A stretch of 64,000 nucleotides of DNA, taken from the NCBI RefSeq assembly GCF_916858675.1, contig NZ_CAKASM010000004.1, forward strand, positions 124,001-188,000, written 5' to 3'. This stretch comes from Sphingomonas sp. Leaf21. Lineage in GTDB: Bacteria; Pseudomonadota; Alphaproteobacteria; Sphingomonadales; Sphingomonadaceae. Positions 28,480 to 38,774 of the stretch are shown here, one piece after another; positions within the stretch are counted from its first letter, which is position 1, and each line of letters starts with the position of its first letter. The translations under genes and the position numbers were made by a program. The notes beneath the pieces are model-generated. The model was not told where the DNA came from. It did no database searches and saw only the letters and a program-made list of their open reading frames with translations.

Positions 28480-29148
28480 TCAAAACCCCAATTCGCGCCG
28501 TACATCCTCATAATCCTGCGCGATCGCGGCGACCCCGATCTCCCGCAAGCGCTGGTCATGCCCGACCGCGCAATGGGTGCCCATGCACATGCCGATGACA
28601 TGGCCGCCGCTCGCCACCGCGCCGGTCGCGCCGACGGGGGAATCCTCCAGGATCGCGCAATCCGCGATCGCGACGCCCAGCCGCTCCGCCGCGAACAGGT
28701 ACAGGTCCGGCGCGGGCTTGCCGCGCGCGACATGCTCGCGTCCGCTATAGACATGGTCGCCGAACGCCTCGCGCAGTCCCAGATGACGCAGATGCCGATC
28801 GAGCCAGACGGTCGGACTCGACGACACCACGGCCTTGGGGAAATCGGCGGGCAACGAACGGACGAAATCGACCGCCCCTTCGATCGCCGCGACACCCTCC
28901 TCCATCGCGCGGGCATCCTCGTCGCGGCGCGCGGCATAGAAATGCTCGGGCAGCGTGTGCCCGATCCGCGCTTCGATCGTGGTGACGAAATCCTTGCCCG
29001 CCAGCCCCATATAATGGTGCATCGCCTCCTCCGGCGTATGCGGATGGCCATTGGCGGTCAGCCATTCGGCAAGATGGCGATTGCCCTCATATTCGCTGTC
29101 GATCAGGACACCGTCGAAATCGAACAATAATGCGGCGAAGCGGCTCAT
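28480..29148 (-). CDS. HAD-superfamily phosphatase (subfamily IA)
   Basis: 222 residues. Motif I is DFDGVLIDSE with both catalytic Asp residues, motif II is VVSSSP, the Lys of motif III is in RGKPAPDLYLFAAE, and motif IV is ILEDSPVGATGAVASG. The helical cap after motif I is typical of phosphoglycolate/beta-phosphoglucomutase-like enzymes. The substrate cannot be told. Its start overlaps the end of the upstream YggS-like gene by four bases. Confidence 0.9.
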   Translation of the reverse strand: MSRFAALLFDFDGVLIDSEYEGNRHLAEWLTANGHPHTPEEAMHHYMGLAGKDFVTTIEARIGHTLPEHFYAARRDEDARAMEEGVAAIEGAVDFVRSLPADFPKAVVSSSPTVWLDRHLRHLGLREAFGDHVYSGREHVARGKPAPDLYLFAAERLGVAIADCAILEDSPVGATGAVASGGHVIGMCMGTHCAVGHDQRLREIGVAAIAQDYEDVRRELGF

Positions 29149-29804
29149 CCGCGCGCTCCGAACAGCGCGCTGCCGACCCGGACATGGCTGGCCCCCAGCA
29201 TCGCGGCGACTTCATAATCCTCGGACATGCCCATGCTGAGCTTTTCGAGGCCCAGTTCGCGAGCCATCTTGGCGAGCAGCGCGAAATAGGGCGCGGCGTC
29301 GACCCCGTGGGGCGGAATCGCCATCAGTCCGACGATCGGTAATCCGGCGGCGCGCGCCGCCTCCAGCATCGCGGGCGTCTCGGCGATGGCGCAGCCGCCC
29401 TTCTGCTCCTCCTCGCCGATATTGACCTGCAGGAAGCAGTCTGGTCGCCTGCCGCTCTTCGCCATCGCCTCGCCCAACGCGGCGATCAGCGAGGGACGGT
29501 CGACGGTGTGGATCGCATCGAACAGCGCGACCGCGTCGGCGGCCTTGTTCGACTGCAACTGGCCGATCAGGTGGAGTTCGACACCCGGATAGGCCTCGAT
29601 CAGCGCGGGCCATTTGCCCGCCGCCTCCTGCACGCGATTCTCGCCGAACACGCGGTGCCCGGCATCGAGCAGCGGGCGGATCGTGTCGGCATCATGCGTC
29701 TTCGACACCGCGATCAGCGTCGGGGCGGCATGATCCCCCAGACTGGCGGCGCGGCGGAGCTGGTCGGAGATGGTTGCAAGGCGGGAAACGCTGTCGTCGG
29801 TCAT
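29145..29804 (-). CDS. YggS-family PLP homeostasis protein
   Basis: 219 residues, single-domain alanine-racemase-like barrel. PLP would be held by Lys in LIAVSKTH; the other conserved parts are FGENRVQEA, ELHLIGQLQSNKA and KLSMGMSEDYEVA with the phosphate-binding G.SHVRVGSALFG end. Members buffer pyridoxal phosphate and affect amino-acid pools. It is transcribed ahead of the HAD gene. Confidence 0.93.
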   Translation of the reverse strand: MTDDSVSRLATISDQLRRAASLGDHAAPTLIAVSKTHDADTIRPLLDAGHRVFGENRVQEAAGKWPALIEAYPGVELHLIGQLQSNKAADAVALFDAIHTVDRPSLIAALGEAMAKSGRRPDCFLQVNIGEEEQKGGCAIAETPAMLEAARAAGLPIVGLMAIPPHGVDAAPYFALLAKMARELGLEKLSMGMSEDYEVAAMLGASHVRVGSALFGARG

Positions 29805-29826
29805 GCCCGGCGCTATAGTCGCGCGG

Positions 29827-30357
29827 ATGGCCGACCGATACCCCGTGACATGGCTGATGACCGACGAACGGCTGGGGGATGGGCTGTGGACGGCGTTACG
29901 GGCGCTGCCACCCGGATCGGGGGTGGTGTTCCGCCATCACGCGACGCCTCCGGCCGAGCGCCGGGCGATCCACCGCCGGGTCTGGCGGATCGCGCGCGCA
30001 CGGCGGCTGGTCCTGTTGGTCGCCGGAGGAGGCTTGCCGGGCGACGGTGTGCACAAGCGCGGACGGACGAACGGTTTGCGGAGCTGGCCCGCGCACAGCC
30101 CGGTCGAGGCCCTGGCCGGGCGGCGCGCCGGAGCCGAATTGCTGTTCGTGTCGCCGATCTTCCCGACACGCTCGCATCCCGGTGCGCCGAGCCTTGGCCC
30201 CGAGCGCGCGAGCCGGATCGGCCGCGGGCTCGGCCTGCCGCGCATCGCCCTGGGCGGGATGAATGCGCAGCGCTTTCGACGGTTGCGCGGGAGATTCCAA
30301 GGCTGGGCCGCGATCGATGCCTGGCTTACTCGAACCGATGTGGAGACGGGACGATGA
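29827..30357 (+). CDS. ThiE/TenI-like thiamine phosphate synthase family protein
   Basis: 176 residues. A TIM-barrel with the C-terminal half well kept: LLFVSPIFPTRSHPGAPSLG and RIALGGMNAQRFRRL, as in thiamine-phosphate synthase/TenI. The N-terminal half is shortened compared with E. coli ThiE (211 residues) and the usual early substrate-binding motifs are hard to see, so TMP synthase activity is uncertain. No other thi genes are nearby. Its stop overlaps the next ATG (ATGA). Confidence 0.75.
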   Translation: MADRYPVTWLMTDERLGDGLWTALRALPPGSGVVFRHHATPPAERRAIHRRVWRIARARRLVLLVAGGGLPGDGVHKRGRTNGLRSWPAHSPVEALAGRRAGAELLFVSPIFPTRSHPGAPSLGPERASRIGRGLGLPRIALGGMNAQRFRRLRGRFQGWAAIDAWLTRTDVETGR

Positions 30358-30830
30358 TGGTTTCGTTACTACTCATGGCCGCCACTGCGCAGGCACCTGC
30401 TCCAGCGGGGCTCGCCGCCTTCATCCGCGACATGGGTCTGGTTCGCTACGACGATGCGTTGACCGATCTGAACGGCGATGGTCGACCCGAAGCGCTCGTC
30501 TACGCGATGGCCACGAAGGATGGCGGCGGGCAAGCCGATTTGTGCGGTTCGGGGGGGTGCGAACTTTATGTCCTGTTGCTCGATGCTTCCCGTTACCGCG
30601 TGGTGTCCCACATCACGGTCAGCCGCCCACCTGTCGCCGTGCTGGCTGACGTCTCACATGGTTGGCATGATCTGAGCGTAGGGGTCGCTGGCGGTGGCAT
30701 CGTGCCGGGCTATCAAGTCCGGCTGCGCTTCGACGGCAAAACCTATCCGTCAAATCCAACCGTTCCCCCCGCCCGGCGTTTGACCGGCAGGATGCGGGGC
30801 AAAATCGTGATGGCGGAAACGAGCCCGTGA
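30354..30830 (+). CDS. Exported protein of unknown function with a Ca-binding-like loop
   Basis: 158 residues: a short hydrophobic signal (MMVSLLLMAATAQA), then TDLNGDGRPEALVYA, a DxNxDGxxE loop like the calcium-binding repeats of FG-GAP/dockerin proteins. There are two close Cys (DLCGSGGCELY). It is translationally coupled to the ThiE-like gene through an ATGA overlap. I do not recognise the family; it is probably periplasmic. Confidence 0.65.
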   Translation: MMVSLLLMAATAQAPAPAGLAAFIRDMGLVRYDDALTDLNGDGRPEALVYAMATKDGGGQADLCGSGGCELYVLLLDASRYRVVSHITVSRPPVAVLADVSHGWHDLSVGVAGGGIVPGYQVRLRFDGKTYPSNPTVPPARRLTGRMRGKIVMAETSP

Positions 30831-30870
30831 GGGATGGACCCGCTCACTATGCGCCACGAAGCGGCGAGGA

Positions 30871-31578
30871 TCAGAAGCGGAAGGCCGTGCCCAGATAGAC
30901 CGCCTGGCTGTTGCGGCGATCGTCGTCGAGTCGCGCCAGACGCTCGCGGTCCGAACGGTAACGCACGCCCGCCGTCACATCGAGGTTGCGGGTCAGCGAG
31001 TAGGAGCTGCTCATGTCGAGCGAATAGCTGGACGGCATGTCGACCAGCTTGGTCACACCCTCGATCGGTCGATCGCTCGAAGCCTTGACCCGCCCGGTGA
31101 AGCGATTCGCGGTATAGCTGACCGCAACATCGGCCGTCTCGCGACTGCCCGGCAGGCCCGCCAGATCGACACGCGCCATGTCACCCGACACGGCCAGACG
31201 CTTCCAGCCCACCGCGACACCCAGATTATAGGAAATCGGTGCCAGCCCGACGACCGGCGCGGTGTTGGCGGCAAGCCGCTCGTCATTGGTGCGGCTCGTC
31301 CGCGCGCGAACCGCGACGGTGACCGGATGACTGGCGCCCCGCTGGCTTTCGGCGGGGGTAAAGCGCAGGTCGCCCGCATCCAGGCCGCTGCGCGCGAAGA
31401 TCGCCGCGAGTCGCGGATCGGCCGCCGCTGGCGTGAACCCACCGCGTCCCATCAGGCTAAGGCTGCGCTTGGGAATGCGACCATTCTGGTCCACCGCACC
31501 GATCGCGGGCGCGACCATCGCCGTCGTGGCGGCAAGCGCCCCGATTGCGATTCCGATCACGACACGCCCGAACGACAC
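30871..31578 (-). CDS. Exported hypothetical protein, probable beta-barrel
   Basis: 235 residues. The signal peptide is MSFGRVVIGIAIGALAATTAMVAPAIGA. The mature part alternates polar and apolar residues in many short strands (SYNLGVAVGWKRLAVSGDMARV, SLTRNLDVTAGVRY) and ends YLGTAFRF, with the terminal Phe typical of outer-membrane barrels. No specific family is recognised. It is convergent with the preceding exported protein. Confidence 0.7.
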   Translation of the reverse strand: MSFGRVVIGIAIGALAATTAMVAPAIGAVDQNGRIPKRSLSLMGRGGFTPAAADPRLAAIFARSGLDAGDLRFTPAESQRGASHPVTVAVRARTSRTNDERLAANTAPVVGLAPISYNLGVAVGWKRLAVSGDMARVDLAGLPGSRETADVAVSYTANRFTGRVKASSDRPIEGVTKLVDMPSSYSLDMSSSYSLTRNLDVTAGVRYRSDRERLARLDDDRRNSQAVYLGTAFRF

Positions 31579-31797
31579 GGTCCACCCCTTTTATGAGACC
31601 TCTTTGATACATGGCCTCTAACATGGAATCCGTCGTGAGCGATCCCATTGTTACGCAGCCATCGGCGAATCTTGTCCGAGTGTTGCGCATCTTCCACAGA
31701 TTCCCTCTATCCGGCGCATATGCCGGAATGCTTGCCGGGGTGTCGGCACCCCTGTAGAGGCGATAGGCAACCCTTATTGCCAGTCAGGATAATGCCG

Positions 31798-32235
31798 ATG
31801 CTTCGCCGTTCCGCCACCGCGTTCGCGGTTATCGCCGCCCTGTCGCTCGGCGGCTGCGCCAGCAAGAAGGCCCGCCCCCAGGGCGACATGGCCGCGTCGA
31901 AGGTGACGACGATCGGCGTGAACTCCTATCTCTGGCGCGCCAGCCTCGATACGCTCAGCTTCATGCCGCTGGCCGAGACCGACTCCAACGGCGGCGTGAT
32001 CGTCACCGACTGGTACGTCAATCCGCAGATCCCGACCGAGCGGATGAAGGTGACCGTCACGATCCTCGACCAGGATCTGCGCGCCGACGCCCTGCGCGTG
32101 ACCGCGCTGCGTGAAGTGAATCGCGGCGGCCAGTGGGTCGAGGCACCGGTTCAGGCCGCGACGATCCAGAAGCTGGAAGACATCATCCTCACCAAGGCGC
32201 GCGACCTGCGCCGCGCCTCGATCACGAACGGATAA
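31798..32235 (+). CDS. DUF3576 family lipoprotein
   Basis: 145 residues from ATG 31798, which has AGGA eight bases upstream (ATG 31792 is too close to it). The lipobox LSLGGC gives a lipid-anchored Cys near residue 19. The body ([49 protein letters not shown]) is DUF3576, a family found in alphaproteobacteria just upstream of leuS, as here. The function is unknown; an envelope role is inferred from the lptE in the same operon. Confidence 0.87.
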   Translation: MLRRSATAFAVIAALSLGGCASKKARPQGDMAASKVTTIGVNSYLWRASLDTLSFMPLAETDSNGGVIVTDWYVNPQIPTERMKVTVTILDQDLRADALRVTALREVNRGGQWVEAPVQAATIQKLEDIILTKARDLRRASITNG

Positions 32236-32246
32236 AGACGAGACAC

Positions 32247-34748
32247 ATGGCCTCGCGTTTCAACGCCCTGAAATCGGATTCGACCTGGCAGCGGATCTGG
32301 GAGGAGCGGCGCACCTTCGCCGCCGACGATCACAGCACCAAGCTGCGCAGCTATGTCCTTGAGATGTTTCCCTATCCTTCGGGGCGCATCCATATGGGGC
32401 ATGTCCGCAACTATACGATGGGCGACGTGCTGGCGCGCTATCGCCGGATGATCGGGCATGAGGTGCTCCACCCGATGGGCTGGGACGCGTTCGGGATGCC
32501 CGCCGAAAACGCCGCGATGGAAAAGGGCGTCCATCCGGGCGGCTGGACCCGCGACAATATCGCGACGATGAAGGCGCAGTTGAAGCGGCTGGGCTTCGCG
32601 CTCGACTGGACGCGCGAAATCGCGACCTGCGAGCCCGATTATTACGGGCATGAGCAGGCGCTGTTCCTCGACCTGTACGCGGGCGGACTGGTTTACCGGA
32701 AGGAATCGGCGGTCAACTGGGACCCGGTCGACATGACCGTGCTGGCCAATGAGCAGGTGATCGACGGGCGCGGCTGGCGCTCGGGCGCGCTGGTCGAGAA
32801 GCGCAAGCTGAACCAGTGGTTCCTGAAGATCACCGACTTCGCCGACGAGCTGCTGGAGGGTCTGACCACGCTCGAGCATTGGCCCGACAAGGTGAAGCTG
32901 ATGCAGGAGAACTGGATCGGCCGCAGCAAGGGCCTTCAGTTCCGCTTCGCCCCCGTCGCGCCCTTCGCGACCCCGATCGAGGTCTATTCGACCCGCCCGG
33001 ACACGATTTTCGGGGCGAGCTTCGTCGCGATCGCGGCGGATCATCCGATCGCTCGCGAACTGGCCGAGTCGAACGCGGACGCCGCTGCCTTCATCAAACG
33101 CTGCAAGGCGGGCGGCACCACCGCCGCCGAACTGGAGACGCAGGAGAAGCTCGGCTTCGACACCGGCTACCGGATGCAGCATCCGATGGACGGGAGCATC
33201 ACGCTCCCCGTCTATATCGCGAACTTCGTGCTGATGGATTACGGCACCGGCGCCGTCATGGGCGTGCCGGCGCATGACCAGCGCGACCTGGATTTCGCGC
33301 GCAAATACGGCCTCTCCGTCACCCGCGTCGTCGCCGATGGCGAAGTGACCGACCCGGTGTTCGAGGGCGACACCGCCTATACGGGCAGCGGCCGTCTGGT
33401 GAACTCCGGCCCGCTCGACGGCATGGACGTGGAGGCCGCCAAGGCCGCCGTCATCGCGCGCGCCGAGGGGGAAGGCTGGGGCCAGGGCCAGACCGTGTAC
33501 CGCCTGCGCGACTGGGGCGTCAGCCGCCAGCGTTACTGGGGCACGCCGATCCCGATCATCCACTGCGAGAGCTGTGGCGCGGTGCCGGTGCCCAAGGACC
33601 AGTTGCCGGTCACCCTGCCTGATGACGTGACCTTCGACGTGCCGGGCAATCCGCTCGACCGTCATGCGACGTGGAAGCATGTCGACTGCCCGTCCTGCGG
33701 CAAGCCCGCCCGGCGCGAGACCGACACGCTCGACACCTTCGTCGATTCGTCCTGGTATTTCATCCGCTTCGCCAGCCAGCCCAGGGATCGCCCATTCGAT
33801 CCCGAGGTGGTGAAGCAGTGGCTGCCCGTCGGCCAGTATATCGGCGGCGTCGAACATGCGATCCTGCACCTGCTCTACGCCCGCTTCTGGACGCGCGCGT
33901 TGAAGCATATCGGCCTGATCGACGTGGCGGAGCCCTTTGCGGGTCTGTTCACGCAAGGCATGGTCACGCACGAGAGCTACAAATCCTCGGACGGCCGCTG
34001 GCTCGCCCCCGGCGAGATCCGCGATGGCGTCGAGATCGCGACCGGTCAGCCGATCACCGTCGGCCGTGTCGAGAAGATGTCCAAGTCCAAGAAGAACACC
34101 GTCGATCCCGAGCCCATCGTGGATCAATATGGTGCGGACGCGGTGCGCTGGTTCATGCTGTCCGACAGCCCGCCCGAGCGCGACCTGCCCTGGTCGGAAG
34201 CGGGAATCGAGGGTTCGTGGCGCTTCGTCCAGCGCTTGTGGCGCCTGTTCGACGCGTCTGAAGCGGCCGAGGGCGAGGACAAGCCGCTCTCGCGCAAGCT
34301 GCACCAGACCATCGCGGGCGTCGCGGCGGACATCGAGGCGCTGGCGTTCAACAAGGCCGTCGCCAAGCTGTACGAGCTGGTCAACGCCATCGAAAAGGCC
34401 AAGCCTTCCGCCGCCCGAAACGAGGCGATCCGCACCACCATGTTGCTGGTCGCGCCGATGGTCCCGCATCTGGCCGAGGAAGCTTGGGCAGGGATGGGTC
34501 AGGACGGCCTGATCGCCGACGCAGCCTGGCCGATGGTCGACGAGAGCCAGCTGGTCGAGGACGAGGTCACCGTCGCGGTGCAGGTCAACGGCAAGCTGCG
34601 CGATACGCTGACCATCGCCAAGGGCAGCCCCAAGGATGTGCTCGAAGCGACCGCGCTGGCCTCGGACAAGATCGTCCGCGCGCTCGATGGCGCTACTCCG
34701 AAGAAGGTGATCGTGGTGCCCGACCGTCTGGTGAACATCGTCGCATGA
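32247..34748 (+). CDS. leuS: Leucyl-tRNA synthetase
   Basis: 833 residues. Class Ia synthetase: the HIGH motif appears as HMGH in [20 protein letters not shown] is in [14 protein letters not shown], and the large editing domain between them contains [11 protein letters not shown] and GVPAHDQRD. The anticodon-binding and C-terminal domains are complete. The ATG follows the DUF3576 stop by 11 bases; its own stop overlaps the lptE start. Confidence 0.98.
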   Translation: MASRFNALKSDSTWQRIWEERRTFAADDHSTKLRSYVLEMFPYPSGRIHMGHVRNYTMGDVLARYRRMIGHEVLHPMGWDAFGMPAENAAMEKGVHPGGWTRDNIATMKAQLKRLGFALDWTREIATCEPDYYGHEQALFLDLYAGGLVYRKESAVNWDPVDMTVLANEQVIDGRGWRSGALVEKRKLNQWFLKITDFADELLEGLTTLEHWPDKVKLMQENWIGRSKGLQFRFAPVAPFATPIEVYSTRPDTIFGASFVAIAADHPIARELAESNADAAAFIKRCKAGGTTAAELETQEKLGFDTGYRMQHPMDGSITLPVYIANFVLMDYGTGAVMGVPAHDQRDLDFARKYGLSVTRVVADGEVTDPVFEGDTAYTGSGRLVNSGPLDGMDVEAAKAAVIARAEGEGWGQGQTVYRLRDWGVSRQRYWGTPIPIIHCESCGAVPVPKDQLPVTLPDDVTFDVPGNPLDRHATWKHVDCPSCGKPARRETDTLDTFVDSSWYFIRFASQPRDRPFDPEVVKQWLPVGQYIGGVEHAILHLLYARFWTRALKHIGLIDVAEPFAGLFTQGMVTHESYKSSDGRWLAPGEIRDGVEIATGQPITVGRVEKMSKSKKNTVDPEPIVDQYGADAVRWFMLSDSPPERDLPWSEAGIEGSWRFVQRLWRLFDASEAAEGEDKPLSRKLHQTIAGVAADIEALAFNKAVAKLYELVNAIEKAKPSAARNEAIRTTMLLVAPMVPHLAEEAWAGMGQDGLIADAAWPMVDESQLVEDEVTVAVQVNGKLRDTLTIAKGSPKDVLEATALASDKIVRALDGATPKKVIVVPDRLVNIVA

Positions 34749-35272
34749 CCCGCCCCCTCCCCTTGCTCGTCGCGGGTCTCGCCCTGACGCTGGGCCTGTC
34801 CGGTTGCGGACTGCACCCCCTTTATGCGGGGGGCGGTTCGGGTCCGGTGGCGAACGCGCTGACGCAGATCGAGGTCGCGCCGATCCAGGGGAAGGCGGGT
34901 TGGCTGATGGCCAATGCGCTCAACGATCGGCTCGGCGGCGGCAAGGGCGGTGCGCGCTATCGTCTCGACGTGAAGCTGGACGACCAGATTCGCGGCCTTG
35001 GCGTGCGGCGCGACGATTCGGTCGTCCGCGAACGTCGTATCCTGCGCGCACGCTACCAGCTGGTCGACCAGACCAGCAACGCCGTGCTGGTCGACTCCAC
35101 GGCGGGTTCGGATGCCGGGATCGACGTCGTTCGTTCCGAATATGCGACCATCGCCGCCGAGAACACCGCCTTGGAGCGCCTGTCGGTGATCGTGGCCGAT
35201 GAGATCGTCGCCCGGCTCGCCACCTATGCCCGGTCACGGCCCGGCGAATCGATGGCGCCCGCCCGGCCGTGA
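34745..35272 (+). CDS. lptE: LPS-assembly lipoprotein LptE
   Basis: 175 residues. The signal peptide ends in the lipobox [12 protein letters not shown], the typical LptE opening (CGFxPLY). LptE plugs the LptD barrel in the outer membrane for lipopolysaccharide export. The position between leuS and holA is the standard one in proteobacteria. Starts overlap: ATGA with leuS, GTGA with holA. Confidence 0.92.
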   Translation: MTRPLPLLVAGLALTLGLSGCGLHPLYAGGGSGPVANALTQIEVAPIQGKAGWLMANALNDRLGGGKGGARYRLDVKLDDQIRGLGVRRDDSVVRERRILRARYQLVDQTSNAVLVDSTAGSDAGIDVVRSEYATIAAENTALERLSVIVADEIVARLATYARSRPGESMAPARP

Positions 35273-36288
35273 AGGCCAATGCCAATCAGATCCGCCAGGC
35301 GCTAGGCCGTCCGTCCGGCGATATCCGTCTCTATCTGCTTCACGGTCCCGACGAAGCGGGAGCGAGCGAGCTGGCGCGTCTGCTGGCCACCGCGATGGGG
35401 CAGGATGCCGAGCGGATCGATCTCGATTCGGCAACGCTGAAGAGCGATCCCGCGCGTCTGACCGACGAAGCGGCCTCCATGTCGCTATTCGGTGGCCCCC
35501 GGCATATTCGCATCGGCAGCGTCGGCGAAGAGGGCTTGGCGGCGTTCACGGCGCTGCTGGAGGCCGACTCGGCGGGCAATCCGGTGGTCGCCATCGCGCC
35601 GTCGGTCAAGACGACCGCCAAGATCGTCAAATTGGCGCTCGATTCGCCCCGTGCGATGGCGTTCGGCTGCTATGCGCCCACTGCGGCGGATGCCGAGCGT
35701 CTGGCGGTGACGATCGGGGGCGAGATGGGCCTGCGCCTGGCGGCGGGCGTTCCGGCCCGGCTGGTCGAGGCCGCCGCCGCCGACCGTTCGGTGATGACGC
35801 GCGAGCTCGAAAAGCTGGCGCTGTTCCTCGACGCCGCACCCGATCGGCCGCGCGAGGTCGACCATGCGGCGCTGGATGCGATCGGCGCCGATCTGGGCGA
35901 AGTCGAGATGAGCGACGCGGTCGAGGCCGTGGTCGAGGGACGAGTCGGCGATCTTGGCGGCGAATTGGCGTTGCTCGATGAGGGCGGTGCGTCGCCCATC
36001 CCCTGGCTGCGCGCGCTTGCCCGGCGGCTGGTGGCACTGGCCGAGATGCGGGCCGATATCGATACCGGCGAGCCGGTCGAAGCGGTGATGAAGCGGCACC
36101 GCGTCTTCTTCCGCGACGAGGCGCGCACGGCACGAGCGCTTCGACGCTGGACACCCGCCATGCTGGCACGGGCACTGGCCAGGATCCGGGCGGCCGAACG
36201 CGCGGTGATGGCACCGGGCAATGCCGGTGCGGTGTTGGCCGAGGCGGAAGCGACGATCATCGCACAGGGCATCGCGCGGCGGGGCTGA
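35269..36288 (+). CDS. holA: DNA polymerase III subunit delta
   Basis: 339 residues from GTG, overlapping lptE by four bases. It has the degenerate AAA fold of HolA (IRLYLLHGPDEAGASELARLL, ATLKSDPARLTDEAASMSLFGGPRHIRI) and the C-terminal collar domain. It opens the beta clamp in the clamp loader. Last gene of the DUF3576-leuS-lptE-holA operon and convergent with parB. Confidence 0.94.
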   Translation: MKANANQIRQALGRPSGDIRLYLLHGPDEAGASELARLLATAMGQDAERIDLDSATLKSDPARLTDEAASMSLFGGPRHIRIGSVGEEGLAAFTALLEADSAGNPVVAIAPSVKTTAKIVKLALDSPRAMAFGCYAPTAADAERLAVTIGGEMGLRLAAGVPARLVEAAAADRSVMTRELEKLALFLDAAPDRPREVDHAALDAIGADLGEVEMSDAVEAVVEGRVGDLGGELALLDEGGASPIPWLRALARRLVALAEMRADIDTGEPVEAVMKRHRVFFRDEARTARALRRWTPAMLARALARIRAAERAVMAPGNAGAVLAEAEATIIAQGIARRG

Positions 36289-36457
36289 TTCCCCTGGGCT
36301 TGGCCTTCGGCGCGATGCGGCGAAGCTTTTCCTGAGCGGCCGACGAGGCCTATCCCAAACCCTGTGAAGCTGGGCGAAGCCGAAGCCCACGCCCTCGCCC
36401 ACCTCAAAAATCAAATACGAGTTGCGCCCGTCCGCGAAACAGACCGGCGTCCCGCTT

Positions 36458-37375
36458 TCAAATTCCCTCACCGGTCAGCCGCTGGCACACCATGTCGAGC
36501 TGATCGAGCGTCGAATAGCTGAGGGTGATCGTCCCCCCCTTCTCGCCATGCGCGATCCGTACCGACAGCCCCAACAGGTCGGCGAGCTGCCCCTCCAGCG
36601 CCGCGAGATCGGCATCGGCCGCGTCCTGCCCCAAGGGCCGTGGCGCCTTGTCCCCGCCAGCGCCCTTGCGCCCGCCACCCTTGGCTTCGCGGGTCAGCTT
36701 CTCGGTTTCGCGCACGCTCAGCCCGCGCGCGATCACCTGATCCGCCAGCGCCTCGACCTCGTCGGCACCAAGCAAGGCGCGGGCATGGCCCATCGACAAG
36801 GCGCCGCTGACGACCTGCGACTGCACCGTATCGGGCAGCTCGAGCAGGCGGAGCAGATTGGCGACATGGCTGCGCGACTTGTGGACGATCTTGGCCAGCG
36901 CCTCCTGGGTATGGCCGAATTCACCCGCCAGACGTTGATAGGCCTGCGCCTCTTCGATCGCGTTCAGGTCCTGGCGCTGGATATTCTCGATCAGCGCGAC
37001 TTCGAGCGTCTGGGCGTCGTCAAAGTCCCGGACGACGACCGGCACCTCGTGCAGCCGCGCGCGTTGCGCCGCGCGCCAGCGGCGCTCGCCCGCGACGATC
37101 TGATAGTCCTTGCCGTGTGGGCGAACGACGATCGGCTGGATCAGCCCACGCGCCGCGATCGAAGCGGCGAGTTCGTCGAGCGCGGCTTCCTCGAAATGAC
37201 GGCGCGGCTGGTCGGGGTGCGGCGACAGCGATCCGACGGGCAGCATCCGCACGCCGCCCGATACCGGCTGGTCACCCGGCCGGATCGGCGTCTCCCGTGC
37301 CATATCGCCGAGCAGCGCGTTGAGCCCGCGCCCCAGGCCCGGACGCGGGCGCTTGGTGGTCATCTCGCCGCTCAT
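36458..37375 (-). CDS. parB: Chromosome-partitioning protein ParB
   Basis: 305 residues. The N-terminal tail (KRPRPGLGRGLNALLGD) stimulates ParA in relatives; the CTPase/ParB box is IQPIVVRPHGKDYQIVAGERRWRAA (first 20 residues suffice), and an HTH follows (TQEALAKIVHKSRSHVANLLRLLELP). A basic linker and a dimerisation domain end the protein. It binds parS and loads onto DNA with CTP. Three candidate parS sites lie within 8 kb. It overlaps parA by four bases. Confidence 0.96.
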   Translation of the reverse strand: MSGEMTTKRPRPGLGRGLNALLGDMARETPIRPGDQPVSGGVRMLPVGSLSPHPDQPRRHFEEAALDELAASIAARGLIQPIVVRPHGKDYQIVAGERRWRAAQRARLHEVPVVVRDFDDAQTLEVALIENIQRQDLNAIEEAQAYQRLAGEFGHTQEALAKIVHKSRSHVANLLRLLELPDTVQSQVVSGALSMGHARALLGADEVEALADQVIARGLSVRETEKLTREAKGGGRKGAGGDKAPRPLGQDAADADLAALEGQLADLLGLSVRIAHGEKGGTITLSYSTLDQLDMVCQRLTGEGI

Positions 37376-38163
37376 GCCGCCGCCGCCCCGGGCTGCGTTC
37401 CCAACGGCAGACGCGCGATCAGCTCGCGTGCCAGCGCGATATAGGCCTGGCTGCCGACGCAGCGATGATCGTAGATCAACGCGGGCAGGCCATGGCTAGG
37501 CGCTTCCGAAAGCCGGACATTGCGCGGAATCACCGTATCGAACACCACACCCCCCAGGACCGCGCGCACATCCGCCGACACCTGGTCGGTCAGCCGGTTG
37601 CGCCGGTCGTACATCGTCAAAGCCACGCCCAGGATCGCCAGCCCCGGATTGAACCGCGCGCGTATCCGCTCGACCGTGGTCAGCAATTGCGACAGCCCCT
37701 CAAGCGCGAAAAACTCACATTGCAGCGGCACGAACAGCGAATCGGACGCGACCATCGCGTTGATGGTCAGCAAGCCCAGCGACGGCGGGCAATCGATCAG
37801 GACGATGTCCCAATTGCCCTGCGAGCGTCGCATCGCCTGATCGAGACGGTGGGTCCGGTTCTCGAAATCGACCAGTTCCAGTTCGGCGCCCGACAGGTCG
37901 ACCGTGGCGGGCACGACGTCAAGGCGCGGGACCTGCGTATGGACGACCGCATCGTCGATCCGCGCCTCACCCAGCAGCACATGATAGCTGGAAAACATCC
38001 GCTGGCTGTTGGAGATACCAAGACCCGTCGAGGCGTTACCCTGCGGATCGAGGTCGATCAGCAGCACGTTCAGGCCGGTCGCCGACAGTGCCGTGGCGAG
38101 ATTGATGGCGCTGGTGGTCTTGCCCACCCCACCCTTCTGGTTCGCGATGGCAACGCAGATCAT
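37372..38163 (-). CDS. parA: Chromosome-partitioning ATPase ParA (Soj)
   Basis: 263 residues. The deviant Walker A motif KGGVGKTT is at residues 10-17, Walker A' is LLIDLDPQGNAS and Walker B is VLIDCPPS. It makes the nucleotide-dependent gradient on the nucleoid that moves ParB-parS complexes. It overlaps both rsmG and parB by four bases in the mnmE-mnmG-rsmG-parA-parB run. Confidence 0.96.
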   Translation of the reverse strand: MICVAIANQKGGVGKTTSAINLATALSATGLNVLLIDLDPQGNASTGLGISNSQRMFSSYHVLLGEARIDDAVVHTQVPRLDVVPATVDLSGAELELVDFENRTHRLDQAMRRSQGNWDIVLIDCPPSLGLLTINAMVASDSLFVPLQCEFFALEGLSQLLTTVERIRARFNPGLAILGVALTMYDRRNRLTDQVSADVRAVLGGVVFDTVIPRNVRLSEAPSHGLPALIYDHRCVGSQAYIALARELIARLPLGTQPGAAAA

Positions 38164-38774
38164 CGGGCCCCTACTCGGTCGAGGATCACGATCGACGACT
38201 CCGCCGAGGTGATGCTATGTTCCACGTGAAACACGAAACGCCATTGCTGCTTGAGCGTCCTGATCTCGCGCTCGTCCAGGCGACCGCGCGGTAGCAGCCA
38301 CCGCGTATCGGGTTTGCCGCAATGCGCCGCCGCACGCAAAAGATTTTCGACTGTCGCCACCGCGCGAGCAGAAATAATGTCGGCCTTCACCTGGACCGCC
38401 TCGATCTTGGAAGCATGGACCGTCACGCGGTCGGCGACGCCAAGCTGCTCGGCGCACTCGCGAAGAAAATCGGCTCTCCGCCTGCGCGGCTCGACCAGTG
38501 CCATCCTGCCCGGCCAGACGAGTGCGACGACCAGCCCCGGAAAACCACCGCCCGTGCCGATATCGACCCACTGCCCATCCGCACGATCGGCCAGGGGGAC
38601 GAGTTGGACCGAATCGAGCGCGTGCCGTGACCAGATGGTGGGAATGGTGGACGGTGCGACGAGATTCTGCTGGTCGTTCTCGACAACCACCAGATTCAGG
38701 AAAAGATCGATACGTTCGGCCGCCTCCTGGCCGAAGCGCTCCACCACCCAGTCGCGAGCCTGTTCTTCGGTCAT
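38160..38774 (-). CDS. rsmG: 16S rRNA (guanine-N7) methyltransferase RsmG
   Basis: 204 residues from ATG 38774, overlapping the mnmG stop by four bases. The SAM-binding motif is [13 protein letters not shown], preceded by [10 protein letters not shown] as in the family. It methylates G527 of 16S rRNA. Its 3' part contains a parS sequence, read as the peptide FHVEH, so the coding sequence doubles as a partition site. Confidence 0.94.
   Translation of the reverse strand: MTEEQARDWVVERFGQEAAERIDLFLNLVVVENDQQNLVAPSTIPTIWSRHALDSVQLVPLADRADGQWVDIGTGGGFPGLVVALVWPGRMALVEPRRRRADFLRECAEQLGVADRVTVHASKIEAVQVKADIISARAVATVENLLRAAAHCGKPDTRWLLPRGRLDEREIRTLKQQWRFVFHVEHSITSAESSIVILDRVGAR
38218..38233. other. 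parS site 1 (inside rsmG)
   Basis: TGTTCCACGTGAAACA, the classical parS 16-mer with one asymmetry in the outer arms, located in the rsmG coding sequence 55 bases upstream of parA. Confidence 0.85.
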
